NCBI RefSeq assembly: GCF_001517585.1
Contig: NZ_FBYC01000004.1
Coordinates: 434,001 to 498,000, forward strand
Direction: 5' to 3'
From: Roseibaca calidilacus
GTDB taxonomy: Bacteria > Pseudomonadota > Alphaproteobacteria > Rhodobacterales > Rhodobacteraceae
DNA length: 64,000 bases
The notes beneath the pieces were generated by a model. That model worked only from the letters and a program-made list of their open reading frames with translations. It searched no databases and had not been told where the DNA came from. The position numbers and the translations under genes are program-made. This document shows positions 54,091-63,426 of this stretch, piece by piece. Numbering within the stretch: position 1 is the stretch's first letter; the number at the start of each line of letters is the position of its first letter.

Positions 54091-55836
54091 ATGAACAGAT
54101 TTCTGCTGGCCGTGTGCGCCGGGATCATGGCAGCGCCGATGGCCATGGCCCAGGTCACGGAGGCCGATCTTGCGCAAGATGACGTGGTGACAACCAGCGT
54201 TCTGACCAATGGCATGGGCCGCCACATGCAGCGCTACAGCCCGCTCGATCAGATCAACAAGGACACAGTGCAAAACCTGTTCCCGGCCTGGACCTTCAGC
54301 TTCGGGGGCGAACGCCAGCGCGGACAGGAAAGCCAGCCGCTGATCTATGATGGCGTGATGTATGTCACCGGCTCCTACAGTCGCGTGTTTGCGCTGGATG
54401 TGAAAACAGGGCGTAAACTGTGGCAATATGATGCGCGCCTGCCCGAAGGGATTCTGCCCTGCTGTGATGTGATCAACCGTGGGGCTGCGATCTATGGCGA
54501 CAATATCTATTTCGGCACGCTGGACGCGCGTATCGTGGCGCTGAACCGCGAAACCGGGGCTGTGGTCTGGAACAAGCGCATTGCCGATTACCGCGAAGGC
54601 TACAGCTACACGGCCGCGCCCCTTATCGTGAACGGGCTGGTCATTACCGGCAATTCAGGCGGTGAATTTGGCATTGTCGGTGCAGTCGAGGCTCGGGACG
54701 CCGAAAACGGTGATCTGGTCTGGCGGCGTCCGGTGATCGAGGGTCACATGGGTGAACTTAACGGCGAAGAAAGCACCATGACCGGCACGCTGAACGCCTC
54801 ATGGCCCGGTGATCTTTGGAAGACGGGGGGTGGCGCGCCTTGGCTGGGCGGCACCTATGATGCCGAAACCGACACGCTGATTTTCGGCACCGGCAACCCC
54901 GCGCCTTGGAACAGCCACCTGCGCGAAGGCGACAACCTTTATGCAGCCAGCCGTGTGGCGCTTGATCCGGCCACAGGCGAAATCAAGTGGCATTTCCAGA
55001 CAACCCCTTGGGAAGGCTGGGATTATGACGGTGTGAACGAAGTCATTCCCTTCACTGATGCGAATGGCAACGGGCGGCTGGCCACCGCAGATCGCAACGG
55101 CTTTTTCTACCTGCTGAACCGCGAGGACGGGGCCTTTGTCGATGCGATGCCGTTTGTCGAGGAAATCAGCTGGGCCAGTGGCATTGGTGAAGATGGCCGC
55201 CCGATCTACAACCCGGACAACCGTCCCGGCAACCCGGCAGACTCGGCAGATGGCGAACGTGGTGAAGTTGTCTGGGCGGTGCCGGGCTTCCTTGGTGGCA
55301 AGAACTGGCAGCATATGGCCTATTCGCAGCGCACCGGCTATTTCTATGTGCCCGCGAATGAATGGGGAATGGATATCTGGAACGAGCCGATCACCTACCG
55401 TCAGGGCGCGGCTTACCTTGGTGCGGGCTTCACCATCAAACCGCTGTTTGAAGACCATATCGGCGCGCTGAAGGCGATTGACCCCAACACGATGGAAATC
55501 AAGTTTCAGGTCAACAATGCCGCACCGCTCTGGGGCTCGGCCATGGCCACGGCAGGCGGGCTGGTTTTCTACGGCACGCCAGAGGGCTATATCAAGGCCA
55601 TCGACGATGAAACAGGCGATGTCGTCTGGCAGTATCAGACAGGCTCCGGTGTGGTGGGCCAGCCGATCACTTGGGAAGATGAAGATGGCGTGCAATGGCT
55701 ATCGGTCGTGTCCGGCTGGGGCGGGGCTGTGCCGCTCTGGGGGGGCGAAGTCGCGCAACAGGTTGCTTATCTGAATCAGGGCGGGTCGGTCGTGACCTTC
55801 CGCATCCCTGACGCGCTTCTGGCCTCGGCGGATTGA
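54091..55836 (+). CDS. exaF: PQQ alcohol dehydrogenase, lanthanide type (ExaF/PedH-like)
   Basis: Periplasmic quinoprotein (581 aa, signal [20 protein letters not shown]) oxidising primary alcohols with PQQ. Eight tryptophan-type propeller repeats, the vicinal Cys124-Cys125 pair (LPCCDV), metal ligands Glu192 and Asn269, and catalytic Asp311. The residue two further on is Asp313 (WDYDGVNE), the extra Asp that marks lanthanide-dependent enzymes, where calcium enzymes have Ala or Ser. Sequence blocks ([20 protein letters not shown]) resemble ethanol-type ExaF/PedH more than methanol XoxF. No PQQ synthesis genes are in the window. Confidence 0.9.
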   Translation: MNRFLLAVCAGIMAAPMAMAQVTEADLAQDDVVTTSVLTNGMGRHMQRYSPLDQINKDTVQNLFPAWTFSFGGERQRGQESQPLIYDGVMYVTGSYSRVFALDVKTGRKLWQYDARLPEGILPCCDVINRGAAIYGDNIYFGTLDARIVALNRETGAVVWNKRIADYREGYSYTAAPLIVNGLVITGNSGGEFGIVGAVEARDAENGDLVWRRPVIEGHMGELNGEESTMTGTLNASWPGDLWKTGGGAPWLGGTYDAETDTLIFGTGNPAPWNSHLREGDNLYAASRVALDPATGEIKWHFQTTPWEGWDYDGVNEVIPFTDANGNGRLATADRNGFFYLLNREDGAFVDAMPFVEEISWASGIGEDGRPIYNPDNRPGNPADSADGERGEVVWAVPGFLGGKNWQHMAYSQRTGYFYVPANEWGMDIWNEPITYRQGAAYLGAGFTIKPLFEDHIGALKAIDPNTMEIKFQVNNAAPLWGSAMATAGGLVFYGTPEGYIKAIDDETGDVVWQYQTGSGVVGQPITWEDEDGVQWLSVVSGWGGAVPLWGGEVAQQVAYLNQGGSVVTFRIPDALLASAD

Positions 55837-55861
55837 TTCTGCCCTTGATATGATCTGCAAC

Positions 55862-55891
55862 GACCCCGGCCCAGTGGCCGGGGTCTTTTTT
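55862..55891 (+). terminator. Terminator after exaF
   Basis: Perfect arms GACCCCGGCC and GGCCGGGGTC around CAGT, followed by six T. It lies 26 bases after the stop, a textbook intrinsic terminator. Confidence 0.95.
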
Positions 55892-55956
55892 CCGTCCCGC
55901 CACCATAGCCGAAAGTCGCATATGCGCAGGCGCGACCCTCACATATCCTGACCCTC

Positions 55957-58050
55957 ATGCTGACGATGCTGCGCCTCCTGATCCTGTCCTTGCTGCTTGC
56001 TCTGCCCGCGCGGGCGCAAGTGCTGACGCCGGAGCAGATGCAGGCCCATGTACCGCCGCCTTTCGGTCTGGGCGAGGCGCTCAATGACAAGGGGCTTTAC
56101 CGTGTCGTCAATTCCGGTGGCGCGCCTGCGGGCTATGCCTTCACCACCCAGCCCTATGCGCCCCTGCCGGGCTTTGCGGGCGCCCCCGTCAATGCGCTGG
56201 TCGTGCTGGACCGGGAAGGCACCTTCGTCACAGTGCGCGTGGTCCATCACAATGAGCCGATCTTCATTTCCGGCATGGGCGAAGGCCCGTTTCGCGAGTT
56301 TTTCGAGCAGTATGCCGGCAAGTCGATCTGGTCGCCCATGACCATCGGCACGCCCTATGGCGGCGCGGATGCAGGCTCGTCGCTGGTCGCGCTCGACGGG
56401 ATCACAAAGGCCACCGCCTCGGTGCGGATTGCGCATGAATCGATCATGGCCGCCGCCCACGCGGTCGCGCGCGAACATATGCAGGGCCGGGTTGCCGCAC
56501 CCGCCGCGCGGCCCGATTTCGACCATGACGAGCCGCTGACATGGGCCGATCTGGTCGAACAGGGGCTGGCCAGCCATCTGCGCGTCACAAATGCCGAGAT
56601 CGACGCCATGTTTCAGGGCACGCGCTGGGCCTATTCCGATCCAGTCGCGGAGTCTGACCCCGATGGGCTGTATCTCGACCTGTGGCTGGTCGATGTGACC
56701 CCGCCCGCACTGGCCCGCGCGGCGCTCGATCAGGGCACGATCGACCAGATGACACGGTTTCGCGGTGTCGCGCCCACCGATGAATTCCTGCTCGTGATCG
56801 ATGCTGGCCGTCATGGGCTGGTCAGCGACACCTTCGTGCGCAATACCTCGCCCGATCAGATCAAGGCCGAACAGGGCGGCTTTCCCATCGCGCTGCGCGA
56901 CGCCGATTTTCTGGTCGATCTCGCCCCGGATGCGCCCGAAGGCACCGCCATGATCCTGCGCACCGACCGGCGGCTGGGCTTCAACCCCGCCGAGCCTTAC
57001 ACCCTGATCATTGAGGCTGTGCGTGAACATGGCTTCATCACGCCCGAAATCGGGCGGGTGGAGCTTGAACTGGAGCACCAGACTGATGATCGCTTCTTCC
57101 TGCGCGAAAAAGTCGTCACGCCCATGCCGCCCTGGCTGGAAGCGCTCTATAATCGCCAGATTGACCTGATCGCGCTGGCAATCGGCCTTGCCGCGCTGGT
57201 CTGGGCGCTTGGTGCACGGATGAACCGCTTCGCAGGCTGGCGCCATTTCACGCCCGCGCGCCTGCTGATCCTGGCCGTCATGACAGGCTTTGTGGGGTTC
57301 TGGGGGCAGGGGCAATTGTCCATCGTGACACCGCTAGGCGTGCTGCGCACCGCCCTTGAAGGCGGCACATATACATTCCTGCTTTATGACCCGTTCTCGC
57401 TGATGGTCTGGGCGGCGGCAGGGCTTGGCTTCGTGCTCTGGGGTAGGGGGCTGTTTTGCGGCTGGCTATGCCCCTTTGGCGCGTTGCAGGAATTCGCGCA
57501 TCACTTCGGCCGCGCGCTGCGCCTGCCACAGATCAATCCGTCCGCTGCATGGGACAAGAGACTGAAATCACTGAAATATGTGGCCCTTGGTGGTTTGGTC
57601 GGTCTGGTTGCCTTCGCGCCGCAGCATGTCGATACTGCTGCTGAAATCGAGCCCTTCAAGACCGCAATAAGCGTGTTTTTCGTCCGGGAATGGGTTTTTG
57701 TGGCCTATGCCGTGTTCTGGCTCGCGCTTGGAATGGTGTTGTTCAAGGGCTTTTGCCGCTACCTCTGCCCGCTTGGAGCCGTCATGGCCATCGGCGGGCT
57801 GATCCGCGGGCGCAACTGGATCGCACGGCGCAAGGAATGTGGCAGCCCGTGCCAGCTTTGTCGGGTGAAATGCCAGTATGGCGCAATCGAGAAATCCGGC
57901 AAGATCGCCTATTCCGAATGTTTCCAATGCCTTGACTGCGTGGCCATCCATGACGATGAAAAACGCTGCGTGCCGCTGGTTCTGGCCGCGCGCCGCGCCG
58001 GACGACCAACCCCTGACCTCTCTGCCCCACCGCATGAGGCCCCGGCATGA
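55957..58050 (+). CDS. NosR-like membrane flavo-iron-sulfur protein
   Basis: 697 aa. Signal peptide, periplasmic FMN-binding domain with DGITKAT (147-153), the motif that ApbE flavinylates on the last Thr, then a long periplasmic segment, about six membrane helices with CGWLCP (501-506) and CRYLCP (600-605), and C-terminal ferredoxin-type Cys clusters (C628-C639, C655-C671). This is the NosR/NirI layout, which carries electrons across the membrane for nitrous-oxide reductase. No nosZ is here. A periplasmic redox or maturation role for the alcohol island is inferred. Confidence 0.88.
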   Translation: MLTMLRLLILSLLLALPARAQVLTPEQMQAHVPPPFGLGEALNDKGLYRVVNSGGAPAGYAFTTQPYAPLPGFAGAPVNALVVLDREGTFVTVRVVHHNEPIFISGMGEGPFREFFEQYAGKSIWSPMTIGTPYGGADAGSSLVALDGITKATASVRIAHESIMAAAHAVAREHMQGRVAAPAARPDFDHDEPLTWADLVEQGLASHLRVTNAEIDAMFQGTRWAYSDPVAESDPDGLYLDLWLVDVTPPALARAALDQGTIDQMTRFRGVAPTDEFLLVIDAGRHGLVSDTFVRNTSPDQIKAEQGGFPIALRDADFLVDLAPDAPEGTAMILRTDRRLGFNPAEPYTLIIEAVREHGFITPEIGRVELELEHQTDDRFFLREKVVTPMPPWLEALYNRQIDLIALAIGLAALVWALGARMNRFAGWRHFTPARLLILAVMTGFVGFWGQGQLSIVTPLGVLRTALEGGTYTFLLYDPFSLMVWAAAGLGFVLWGRGLFCGWLCPFGALQEFAHHFGRALRLPQINPSAAWDKRLKSLKYVALGGLVGLVAFAPQHVDTAAEIEPFKTAISVFFVREWVFVAYAVFWLALGMVLFKGFCRYLCPLGAVMAIGGLIRGRNWIARRKECGSPCQLCRVKCQYGAIEKSGKIAYSECFQCLDCVAIHDDEKRCVPLVLAARRAGRPTPDLSAPPHEAPA

Positions 58051-58970
58051 GCACGCTGTCGCGCCGTCGCCTGCTCAGCATCGCCGCCTGCGCCGCTTTG
58101 GCCGCGTCCAGCCGCAGTGAGCCATTGCCGCGCCTGACATGGCACGGCGTGGCCTTCGGCGCAGATGTGTCGATCACGCTGGACGGGCCCGAAGAGATAA
58201 CCCGCCCCGCGCTGGCCCGTGCGCGCCACGAGATCGAAGCCCATGAGCGCCGCTTCAGCCTGTTCCGGCTCGACTCCGATCTGGTGCGCCTGAATGCGCA
58301 AGGGGGCTTGCCTGATCTGGATGCGCGCTGGCGAAACCTGCTGACCCTTTGCGATCAGTTGCACCACGCGACCAATGGCGCGTTCGACCCCACGATCCAG
58401 CCGCTGTGGCATGCCCATGCGTTCGGAGGTGATGTCGAGGCAGCCCGCGCGCTGGTCGGATGGCGGCGCTTGGCGCTTCCAACCCCGATGCAGCGTGGCC
58501 TGCATCTGGATGCAGGGCAGGCGCTGAGTTTCAACGGCATTGCACAAGGAGCCGCGACGGATGCCGTCAGGGACAGTCTGAAAGCCTCTGGATTGACCCG
58601 CGTGATGATCGATATTGGCGAGGTGGCAACGCTGGGCGGGCCATGGCGCATCGGTCTGTCCGATCCCACGGCAGGCCATTTTGCAACGCTGAAGCTGAAG
58701 GATATGGCGCTTGCTGTCTCCAGCCCGGCGGCGTTGCGCCTTGGTGCGGGTGCATATCATATTTTGCATCCCAAGGGCGATTTGCGCCCGCGCTGGTCAA
58801 GCGTGGCCGTGGCCGCGCGGTCTGCCGCTGTCGCGGACGGGCTTTCCACAGCGGGCTGTTTCATGCGCGCGGCAGAGCTTCAGCGTTGCGCCCGCCAATT
58901 GCCACAGGTCCATCAGGTGCTTGTGGCCCATGGGCAGGGGAACGAGCGTGCATTTTCGATCCCGCTTTGA
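58047..58970 (+). CDS. apbE: ApbE-family FAD:protein FMN transferase
   Basis: 307 aa, exported (STLSRRRLLSIAACAALAASS, Tat-like). Blocks HGVAFGADVSI, FDPTIQPLW, SFNGIAQGAATDAV and VMIDIGEVATLGG match ApbE/NosX, which attaches FMN to a Thr of its target. It overlaps the NosR-like gene by four bases, and that protein carries the target motif, so substrate and enzyme are encoded together. Confidence 0.9.
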   Translation: MSTLSRRRLLSIAACAALAASSRSEPLPRLTWHGVAFGADVSITLDGPEEITRPALARARHEIEAHERRFSLFRLDSDLVRLNAQGGLPDLDARWRNLLTLCDQLHHATNGAFDPTIQPLWHAHAFGGDVEAARALVGWRRLALPTPMQRGLHLDAGQALSFNGIAQGAATDAVRDSLKASGLTRVMIDIGEVATLGGPWRIGLSDPTAGHFATLKLKDMALAVSSPAALRLGAGAYHILHPKGDLRPRWSSVAVAARSAAVADGLSTAGCFMRAAELQRCARQLPQVHQVLVAHGQGNERAFSIPL

Positions 58971-59253
58971 GATGAGAACGGCAGTGCAAAAGTTAGCCAC
59001 GAAAGAGGCGTGATAATCTCGCTTCGGGCAGCGTAGAATGTTGCCACTTTGGCCCGTACGTCCAACAGCAGAAGAACAAAGTGTCAATTTGGTCCTCTGG
59101 TTAGGCGCCGAAGAAAAGATCGCAGGTCTGAAGAATCGCGGGAACTTGCAAGCTTCTGATCTGGAGAAGAAACTTGAAGAAAGCCTACCCGTCGAGCTTG
59201 TTGACAAGATTGACATTGTGGTTCTCGATCCTGCTAGTCGCTCAAGCCATGAA
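58971..59253. other. Degraded intergenic DNA after apbE
   Basis: A frame from 59038 (about 60 residues, AEEQSVNLVLWLGAEEK to VELVDKIDIVVLDPASRSS) looks protein-like but has no good start signal, and its later part crosses unrelated DNA to 59766. The two similar blocks GCAAAAGTTAGCCACG and GAATGTTGCCACTTTGG could be remains of an IS end. Probably a gene fragment. Confidence 0.35.
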
Positions 59254-59388
59254 TCATTGCAACCGCGTTTGAAAGGCGGCCTTAGCGAAGTATGCGGCAG
59301 CTTGGATCAGCTCGACCGACCGGAATGGGCCGGGTGCGTTGATCCTGACATCGCCATCGCAGGGGGCTGTAAAGGGAAGGGCCGTCAT
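59254..59388 (-). CDS. Tiny ORF (44 aa), conserved-looking
   Basis: Reads MTALPFTAPCDGDVRINAPG, then a helical FRSVELIQAAAYFAKAAF part. It follows the 48-aa ORF by 13 bases on the same strand. No known family recognised. Amino-acid usage is protein-like. Confidence 0.35.
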   Translation of the reverse strand: MTALPFTAPCDGDVRINAPGPFRSVELIQAAAYFAKAAFQTRLQ

Positions 59389-59401
59389 GGTGAATTCATC
59401 G

Positions 59402-59548
59402 TCAGTGTTCTCTCGCCCTCGCCTTCCGCCTATCCGCCAGATTTTCGATGTTGTCCTCGGTGGCGATCAGGTTGGGGCATGAATCCGAAGCCGTCCAGAC
59501 CGTTTTTCGCTGATCAACTGGGTCAACCAAGATCAAAAGGGCAGCCAT
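59402..59548 (-). CDS. Tiny ORF (48 aa), conserved-looking
   Basis: Hydrophobic start (MAALLILVDPVDQRKTVW), then CPNLIATEDNIENLADRRKA, a helical charged tail. Its ATG directly follows the TGA of the 23-aa ORF, which suggests coupled translation. No family recognised. Confidence 0.35.
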   Translation of the reverse strand: MAALLILVDPVDQRKTVWTASDSCPNLIATEDNIENLADRRKARAREH

Positions 59549-59620
59549 TCATTCAACGGAAAATCCCCAAAACAGGAAAAGCCCCAAACAAAAGACAATC
59601 CATCCAAAAACAGGGTTCAC
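59549..59620 (-). CDS. Tiny GTG-start membrane peptide (23 aa)
   Basis: Nearly all hydrophobic (NPVFGWIVFCLGLFLFWGFS), a single membrane span. Stop and the next start abut as TGAATG. Could equally be part of a longer non-coding repeat. Confidence 0.25.
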   Translation of the reverse strand: MNPVFGWIVFCLGLFLFWGFSVE

Positions 59621-59690
59621 GGGTCCAGCACGTTGCTGGTCGCAGCGATAAGTCCAAGCCGTCAGGCGAGGGTTTATCGCGAGGAGGGGT

Positions 59691-59709
59691 CGAGGGGGTA
59701 TCCCCCTCG
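59691..59709. repeat. Perfect hairpin CGAGGGGG/CCCCCTCG
   Basis: Eight-base arms around TAT in an unexplained stretch (59620-59760). It might be a terminator-like or REP-like element upstream of the tiny ORFs. No T-run. Confidence 0.45.
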
Positions 59710-59833
59710 CGAACGAAGTTTTTGCGGCCTCGGGGTACCCGTGGCTGCAAAAACAATAGTGAGTAATCCTCCGGGCAATCCCTGAAAATTTCTCTGAGCT
59801 ACTCCCCAAACCTTGGACAGTTTTCAGCGTAAT

Positions 59834-60713
59834 TTAAGCTACTCTTTGCTCCTGCTGATCGGTTTGGTTTCTGTCTTCTCTCAGCCAATAGACCGCGGCT
59901 GGTGGTCTGCCGCCAAGGGCGGAGTATGGGCGTTTTCGGTGGTAGAACTCGATCCAACTTCCGACGCCCGCCTTTGCCTCTGACCCTGTTTCCCAGGCAT
60001 GCAGGTAGACGCACTCGTATTTCAGGCTCCGCCAGAGCCGTTCCACGAAGATGTTGTCAAGGAACCGGCCTTTGCCATCCATCGAGATGCGCACGCCGGA
60101 TCGGCGCAGCCGGTCGGTCCAGGCAAATGACGTGAACTGCGAACCTTGATCCGTGTTCATGATCTCGGCGGGCCGAAGCGGTAGATCGCCTCGTTTAGCG
60201 CCTCGACGCAGAAGTCAGCCTCCAACGTATCAGATATCCGCCAGGCCAGCACCTTGCGGGTGTGCCAGTCCATGATGGCGACCAAATACAAAAAGCCTCG
60301 CTGCATCGGAAGAGAAGATAGGTGATGTCGGCGGCCCAGACCTGGTTTGGGCGGATCACGCGCAGCCCTTTCAGCAGGTCGGGGTAGGTCTTATGCCCCA
60401 TCGCCGACTTGCTGGTGTTGGGCTTCTGGTAGATCGGCATGAGCCCCATCAACCGCATGAGCCGGCGGATGCGCTTCTCGTTGACCAGATGACCCTCGTT
60501 GCGAAGGTGCCAGGTCATCTGCCGCACCCCGAAGAACGGCGTTTCCAGGAACTGCTCGTCGATCTGGCGCATCAGCACCAGGTTCAGCGCCGTCTCACCC
60601 GTGGGCTGGTAGTAAAACGTCGACCGCGAGATCGACAGCAGTTTGCACTGTTTGTCGATCGACAGGTCGGGATTGGCGGGCTCAACCATCTTCCTTCTCA
60701 CCTTCCGGTCCAC
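59834..60713 (-). pseudogene. IS3 OrfB transposase with two frameshifts
   Basis: DDE integrase of the IS3 family: HTH-21 part (SIDKQCKLLSISRSTFYYQP), PNQVWAADITYL, NTDQGSQFTS and GKGRFLDNIFVERLWRSLKYE are present. The frame breaks near 60310, where about five extra bases follow ITYL, and again near 60172, where one base is missing before EIMNTDQG. The intervening frame still reads YLVAIMDWHTRKVLAWRIS. Not functional. Confidence 0.9.
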
Positions 60714-60991
60714 GGCTTGAGCTTTCTGGACAAAAAATCGTTGGCCACAGCCAGCTCCCCGATCTTGGCGGGCAGCTCCTTGACCTGCTCCTCGTCAATC
60801 TCGGGGGCCTTCTTGCCGCCACGTTCGAACACGCCGGATGCGCCTTCCAGCAACGCCCGCTTCGAGGTGTGGATCATCGTCGGATGAATCCCGAACCGGC
60901 TTGCCAGCTCGGCCACCGTTTGCTCGCTCTTCAGCGCCTCAAGCGCCACCTTCGCCTTGAACTCAGGCGAATGCTGCTTTCGTTTCGACAT
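60698..60991 (-). CDS. IS3 OrfA (HTH protein)
   Basis: 97 aa beginning MSKRKQHSPEFKAKVALEAL, with TVAELASRFGIHPTMIH as the HTH and a leucine-zipper-like end. It overlaps orfB by 16 bases, consistent with programmed frameshifting in this family. Confidence 0.85.
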   Translation of the reverse strand: MSKRKQHSPEFKAKVALEALKSEQTVAELASRFGIHPTMIHTSKRALLEGASGVFERGGKKAPEIDEEQVKELPAKIGELAVANDFLSRKLKPWTGR

Positions 60992-61071
60992 CTCTGATCT
61001 CCTTCTCATCAAAGATCAGCAGACAGCAAATCATAGCTTACGTCAGGGTCGGGTTTTCGGGGGGTAGCTCA

Positions 61072-61367
61072 ACCATCATCACCCATCTGAAGCACAATCC
61101 AACCTACCGTTTTAAAACAACTTGCCAGTTCTCATCTTCTACCGCCACGGTGCGCCACTTTCACACATGCAAAAGACTTGCCGAAATGCGCCTGTGGGGG
61201 CGGTTGCCTGCGTGGGTAGGTGTGTCGTTTGGCCCCGGCGCGATCCACTTCCATGGAACGCATAAATTTTGCGAACACGCGTGGGATTCGGGCTTGTCGG
61301 GGCCGAAGAGTTCACGCATTCTGCAATCATTAATTATCGTTAAACATGAATTTTTTAGGACGATGTG
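61072..61367. other. Intergenic DNA before the DUF2975 gene
   Basis: No supported gene. The last 50 bases (TTAATTATCGTTAAACATG, TTTTTTAGG) are AT-rich and likely hold the promoter and perhaps an operator for the HTH protein encoded downstream. A 72-aa frame from 61150 lacks protein character. Confidence 0.4.
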
Positions 61368-61895
61368 ATGCAGCGCATTCAGTATATGGCGACCGCGCTT
61401 TTACCCGTAATGGGGGTATTCTGCCTGTTTTACATCTTCGTGACCGGGCATGACGCGCTGGATCAGGCGCTGTGGTCGCCCGACCGTTGGTATGAAAGCC
61501 GCTATGCCGATCCTGCCGCGCAAATCACGGCGTTTACGCGCGGTGTTGCGGCCGTGCTATGGGTGTTGCCGGTGATCGCGGGGTTGGCCGCAGTCTTCAT
61601 GGCGATTTATGTGTTAAACCTTGTGCGGCAGGGCGTCTTGTTCGACGAACGCATTGCGCGCGGCTTTCGTTTCGCGGGTTTGGCCACGGCCTTGTCGGGC
61701 GGCCTTGGGCTGCTGATGGTGTGCCTCGCCCCGATGATCTTTTCGTGGCACAACCCGTCCGGGCCGCTGGCGCCGCGATTTTATTTTCATTCTGACACGG
61801 CTGGGCTGATCGTTTGCGGGGCCATGTTCTGGCTTGTCGGCTGGATCATGCGCGAGGCGATTCGCATCGCAAATGACAACGAAGGTTTTGTCTGA
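61368..61895 (+). CDS. DUF2975 membrane protein
   Basis: 175 aa with four membrane segments, of the DUF2975 family. It is paired with a small Cro-type HTH gene whose ATG overlaps its stop by one base. This two-gene arrangement recurs in bacteria (YoaS/YozG-like), with the membrane protein thought to sense a signal and the HTH to regulate. Start at ATG 61368, with GTG 61365 as an alternative. Confidence 0.82.
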   Translation: MQRIQYMATALLPVMGVFCLFYIFVTGHDALDQALWSPDRWYESRYADPAAQITAFTRGVAAVLWVLPVIAGLAAVFMAIYVLNLVRQGVLFDERIARGFRFAGLATALSGGLGLLMVCLAPMIFSWHNPSGPLAPRFYFHSDTAGLIVCGAMFWLVGWIMREAIRIANDNEGFV

Positions 61896-62104
61896 TGCAG
61901 ATCATCGTCCGGCTGGATGTGATGCTGGCCAAGCGCAAGATGAAATCCAAGGATTTGGCCGAGCATATCGGCATCAGCACCCAGAACCTGAGCCTGCTGA
62001 AAACTGGTCAGGTGCGCGGTATTCGGTTTGAAACGCTGGCGAAGATCTGCGCCGCGCTTGAATGCCAACCGGGCGACCTGCTGGAGGCTGTCCCCGAAGA
62101 GTAA
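61895..62104 (+). CDS. Cro/CI-type HTH regulator (YozG-like)
   Basis: 69 aa, almost entirely one HTH domain (MLAKRKMKSKDLAEHIGIST, QNLSLLKTGQVRGIRFETL, ALECQPGDLLE). Probably autoregulates the pair with DUF2975. Confidence 0.88.
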   Translation: MQIIVRLDVMLAKRKMKSKDLAEHIGISTQNLSLLKTGQVRGIRFETLAKICAALECQPGDLLEAVPEE

Positions 62105-62127
62105 CCCGTAATTTCTAGGTGATTTCA

Positions 62128-63426
62128 ATGATCTATTTCAAGAGACTGCTTCCTGTTGCCCTTGGCCTTGCCCTGCTTGCGGGGGCAGCGTGGTATATGG
62201 CGCAGCCCATCAGGGCCATCAATCATCACATCACCCCCACAGATACCCCCGGACGGGTCGAGGTCATCTTGAGCATTGCGCGGCCCTTTGACCCCGGCGA
62301 ACAGGTTGGTCTTGCCCATTATGCCGAACATTTGGCGTGGTATAGCGCCCTTGGGGCAGATGCGCGGGGGCCGGACCGGCATTCGGGCGCATGGACCAGC
62401 CCATATACTGTTTTCTACAGCCTTGGCGGCAAGACAGAGGATTTGGCCCAACTGACCGCCACCTTGGCGCGCGTGTTCGACCCGATCGCGCTTGACCCGC
62501 GCTTTGCCGAGGAAGAGCGCGAGATCATCCATCGCGAATATCAGATGCATCACGGGCAGCGTATCTCGTGGCGGGCGGATGAAGCGCTGTCGGCGATCCT
62601 GCACGAAGGCACACGGCTTGGCCCGTCGGTTATAGGCGCACCTGCGGACATAGATGCGCTGACCTATGATGCTGCACGCGATTACCACCGCGCCACGCAC
62701 CGCCCCGAACATGCGGTTTTTCTGTTTCGTGGCGATGTCGGGCGGGTGCAGGTCTGGCGCGCCTTGATGGGTCTGCAATTGGAGGTGACGGGCCAAGCCC
62801 ATACCCCATCCGCTTACCAAATGGGGCCAGAACTGGTGCATCTGGCCGAATTTCCCGACGAACGCGCGGCACCGCGCATGATCTGGCGGCGGGTGGTGGC
62901 GTTGGATGTGCCCGTACCGTTCGACCTGTTGACGGCGCAGCTTGACCACCTGCGCGACATGCTTGACACCAATCTGCCCGGCGGGCTTGCAGGCCCTTTG
63001 CGCTTTGATGCGCGGATCGCGCGCGACTACCAGCTCACTCTGACCGCGCATGATGAAAGCCATATCGAGATGCGCTTTCAGGCCAGCCCCGATGCGGATG
63101 TCAGCCTGACAGAGTTGCGCGCCGCATTCGAGGCGACGCTGGCTGAAAGCGCCGCGCGTGGCATTCCCGGTCCGACCTATCAGCGCGTGAAGAAGCGGAT
63201 GAAAGGCTATTGGCATAACTGGGGCGACCGCGAGTCCAGCCGCAGTTGGATGGCCGACTATACCTTGAACCGCGCGCTGGCACTGCGCGCGCCGCAATCC
63301 AAACGCGCGTTGCGACAGATCGCGCCAGATATCACCCGCGACAGCCTGAACAGCCTGCTTGCGGCGCTGGCAGGCCCCGGTCGCACCGCCATAGCTTTTA
63401 TTGCCCCACAGGAGTTTTTGAAATGA
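62128..63426 (+). CDS. M16-family metallopeptidase, active-site subunit
   Basis: 432 aa. N-terminal signal/anchor (LLPVALGLALLAGAAWYMA), then the inverted zinc motif HYAEH (64-68) and a downstream Glu cluster (FAEEEREIIHREYQ). Only one M16 repeat pair is present, smaller than pitrilysin. Its stop overlaps the next gene, which looks like the partner subunit. Periplasmic location likely. Confidence 0.83.
   Translation: MIYFKRLLPVALGLALLAGAAWYMAQPIRAINHHITPTDTPGRVEVILSIARPFDPGEQVGLAHYAEHLAWYSALGADARGPDRHSGAWTSPYTVFYSLGGKTEDLAQLTATLARVFDPIALDPRFAEEEREIIHREYQMHHGQRISWRADEALSAILHEGTRLGPSVIGAPADIDALTYDAARDYHRATHRPEHAVFLFRGDVGRVQVWRALMGLQLEVTGQAHTPSAYQMGPELVHLAEFPDERAAPRMIWRRVVALDVPVPFDLLTAQLDHLRDMLDTNLPGGLAGPLRFDARIARDYQLTLTAHDESHIEMRFQASPDADVSLTELRAAFEATLAESAARGIPGPTYQRVKKRMKGYWHNWGDRESSRSWMADYTLNRALALRAPQSKRALRQIAPDITRDSLNSLLAALAGPGRTAIAFIAPQEFLK

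Larger units (their letters stand above)
59795..61071 (-). mobile_element. IS3-family insertion sequence, inactive
   Basis: Left end TGAGCTACTCCCCAAA at 59795 and right end (minus strand) TGAGCTACCCCCCGAAAA ending at 61071 form imperfect inverted repeats. Length about 1.28 kb is normal for IS3. It carries orfA and a frameshifted orfB on the minus strand. No clear target duplication seen. Confidence 0.82.

Noticed and set aside
55939-57315. 458-codon minus-strand frame inside the NosR-like gene
   Set aside because: Shadow of a gene with clear Cys motifs and a signal peptide.
59038-59766. 242-codon plus-strand frame
   Set aside because: Only the first 60 or so residues look protein-like. The rest crosses the antisense of tiny ORFs and a hairpin, with proline/arginine-rich junk.
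61150-61368. 72-codon ORF before DUF2975
   Set aside because: Weak start, no family likeness, covers the probable promoter.
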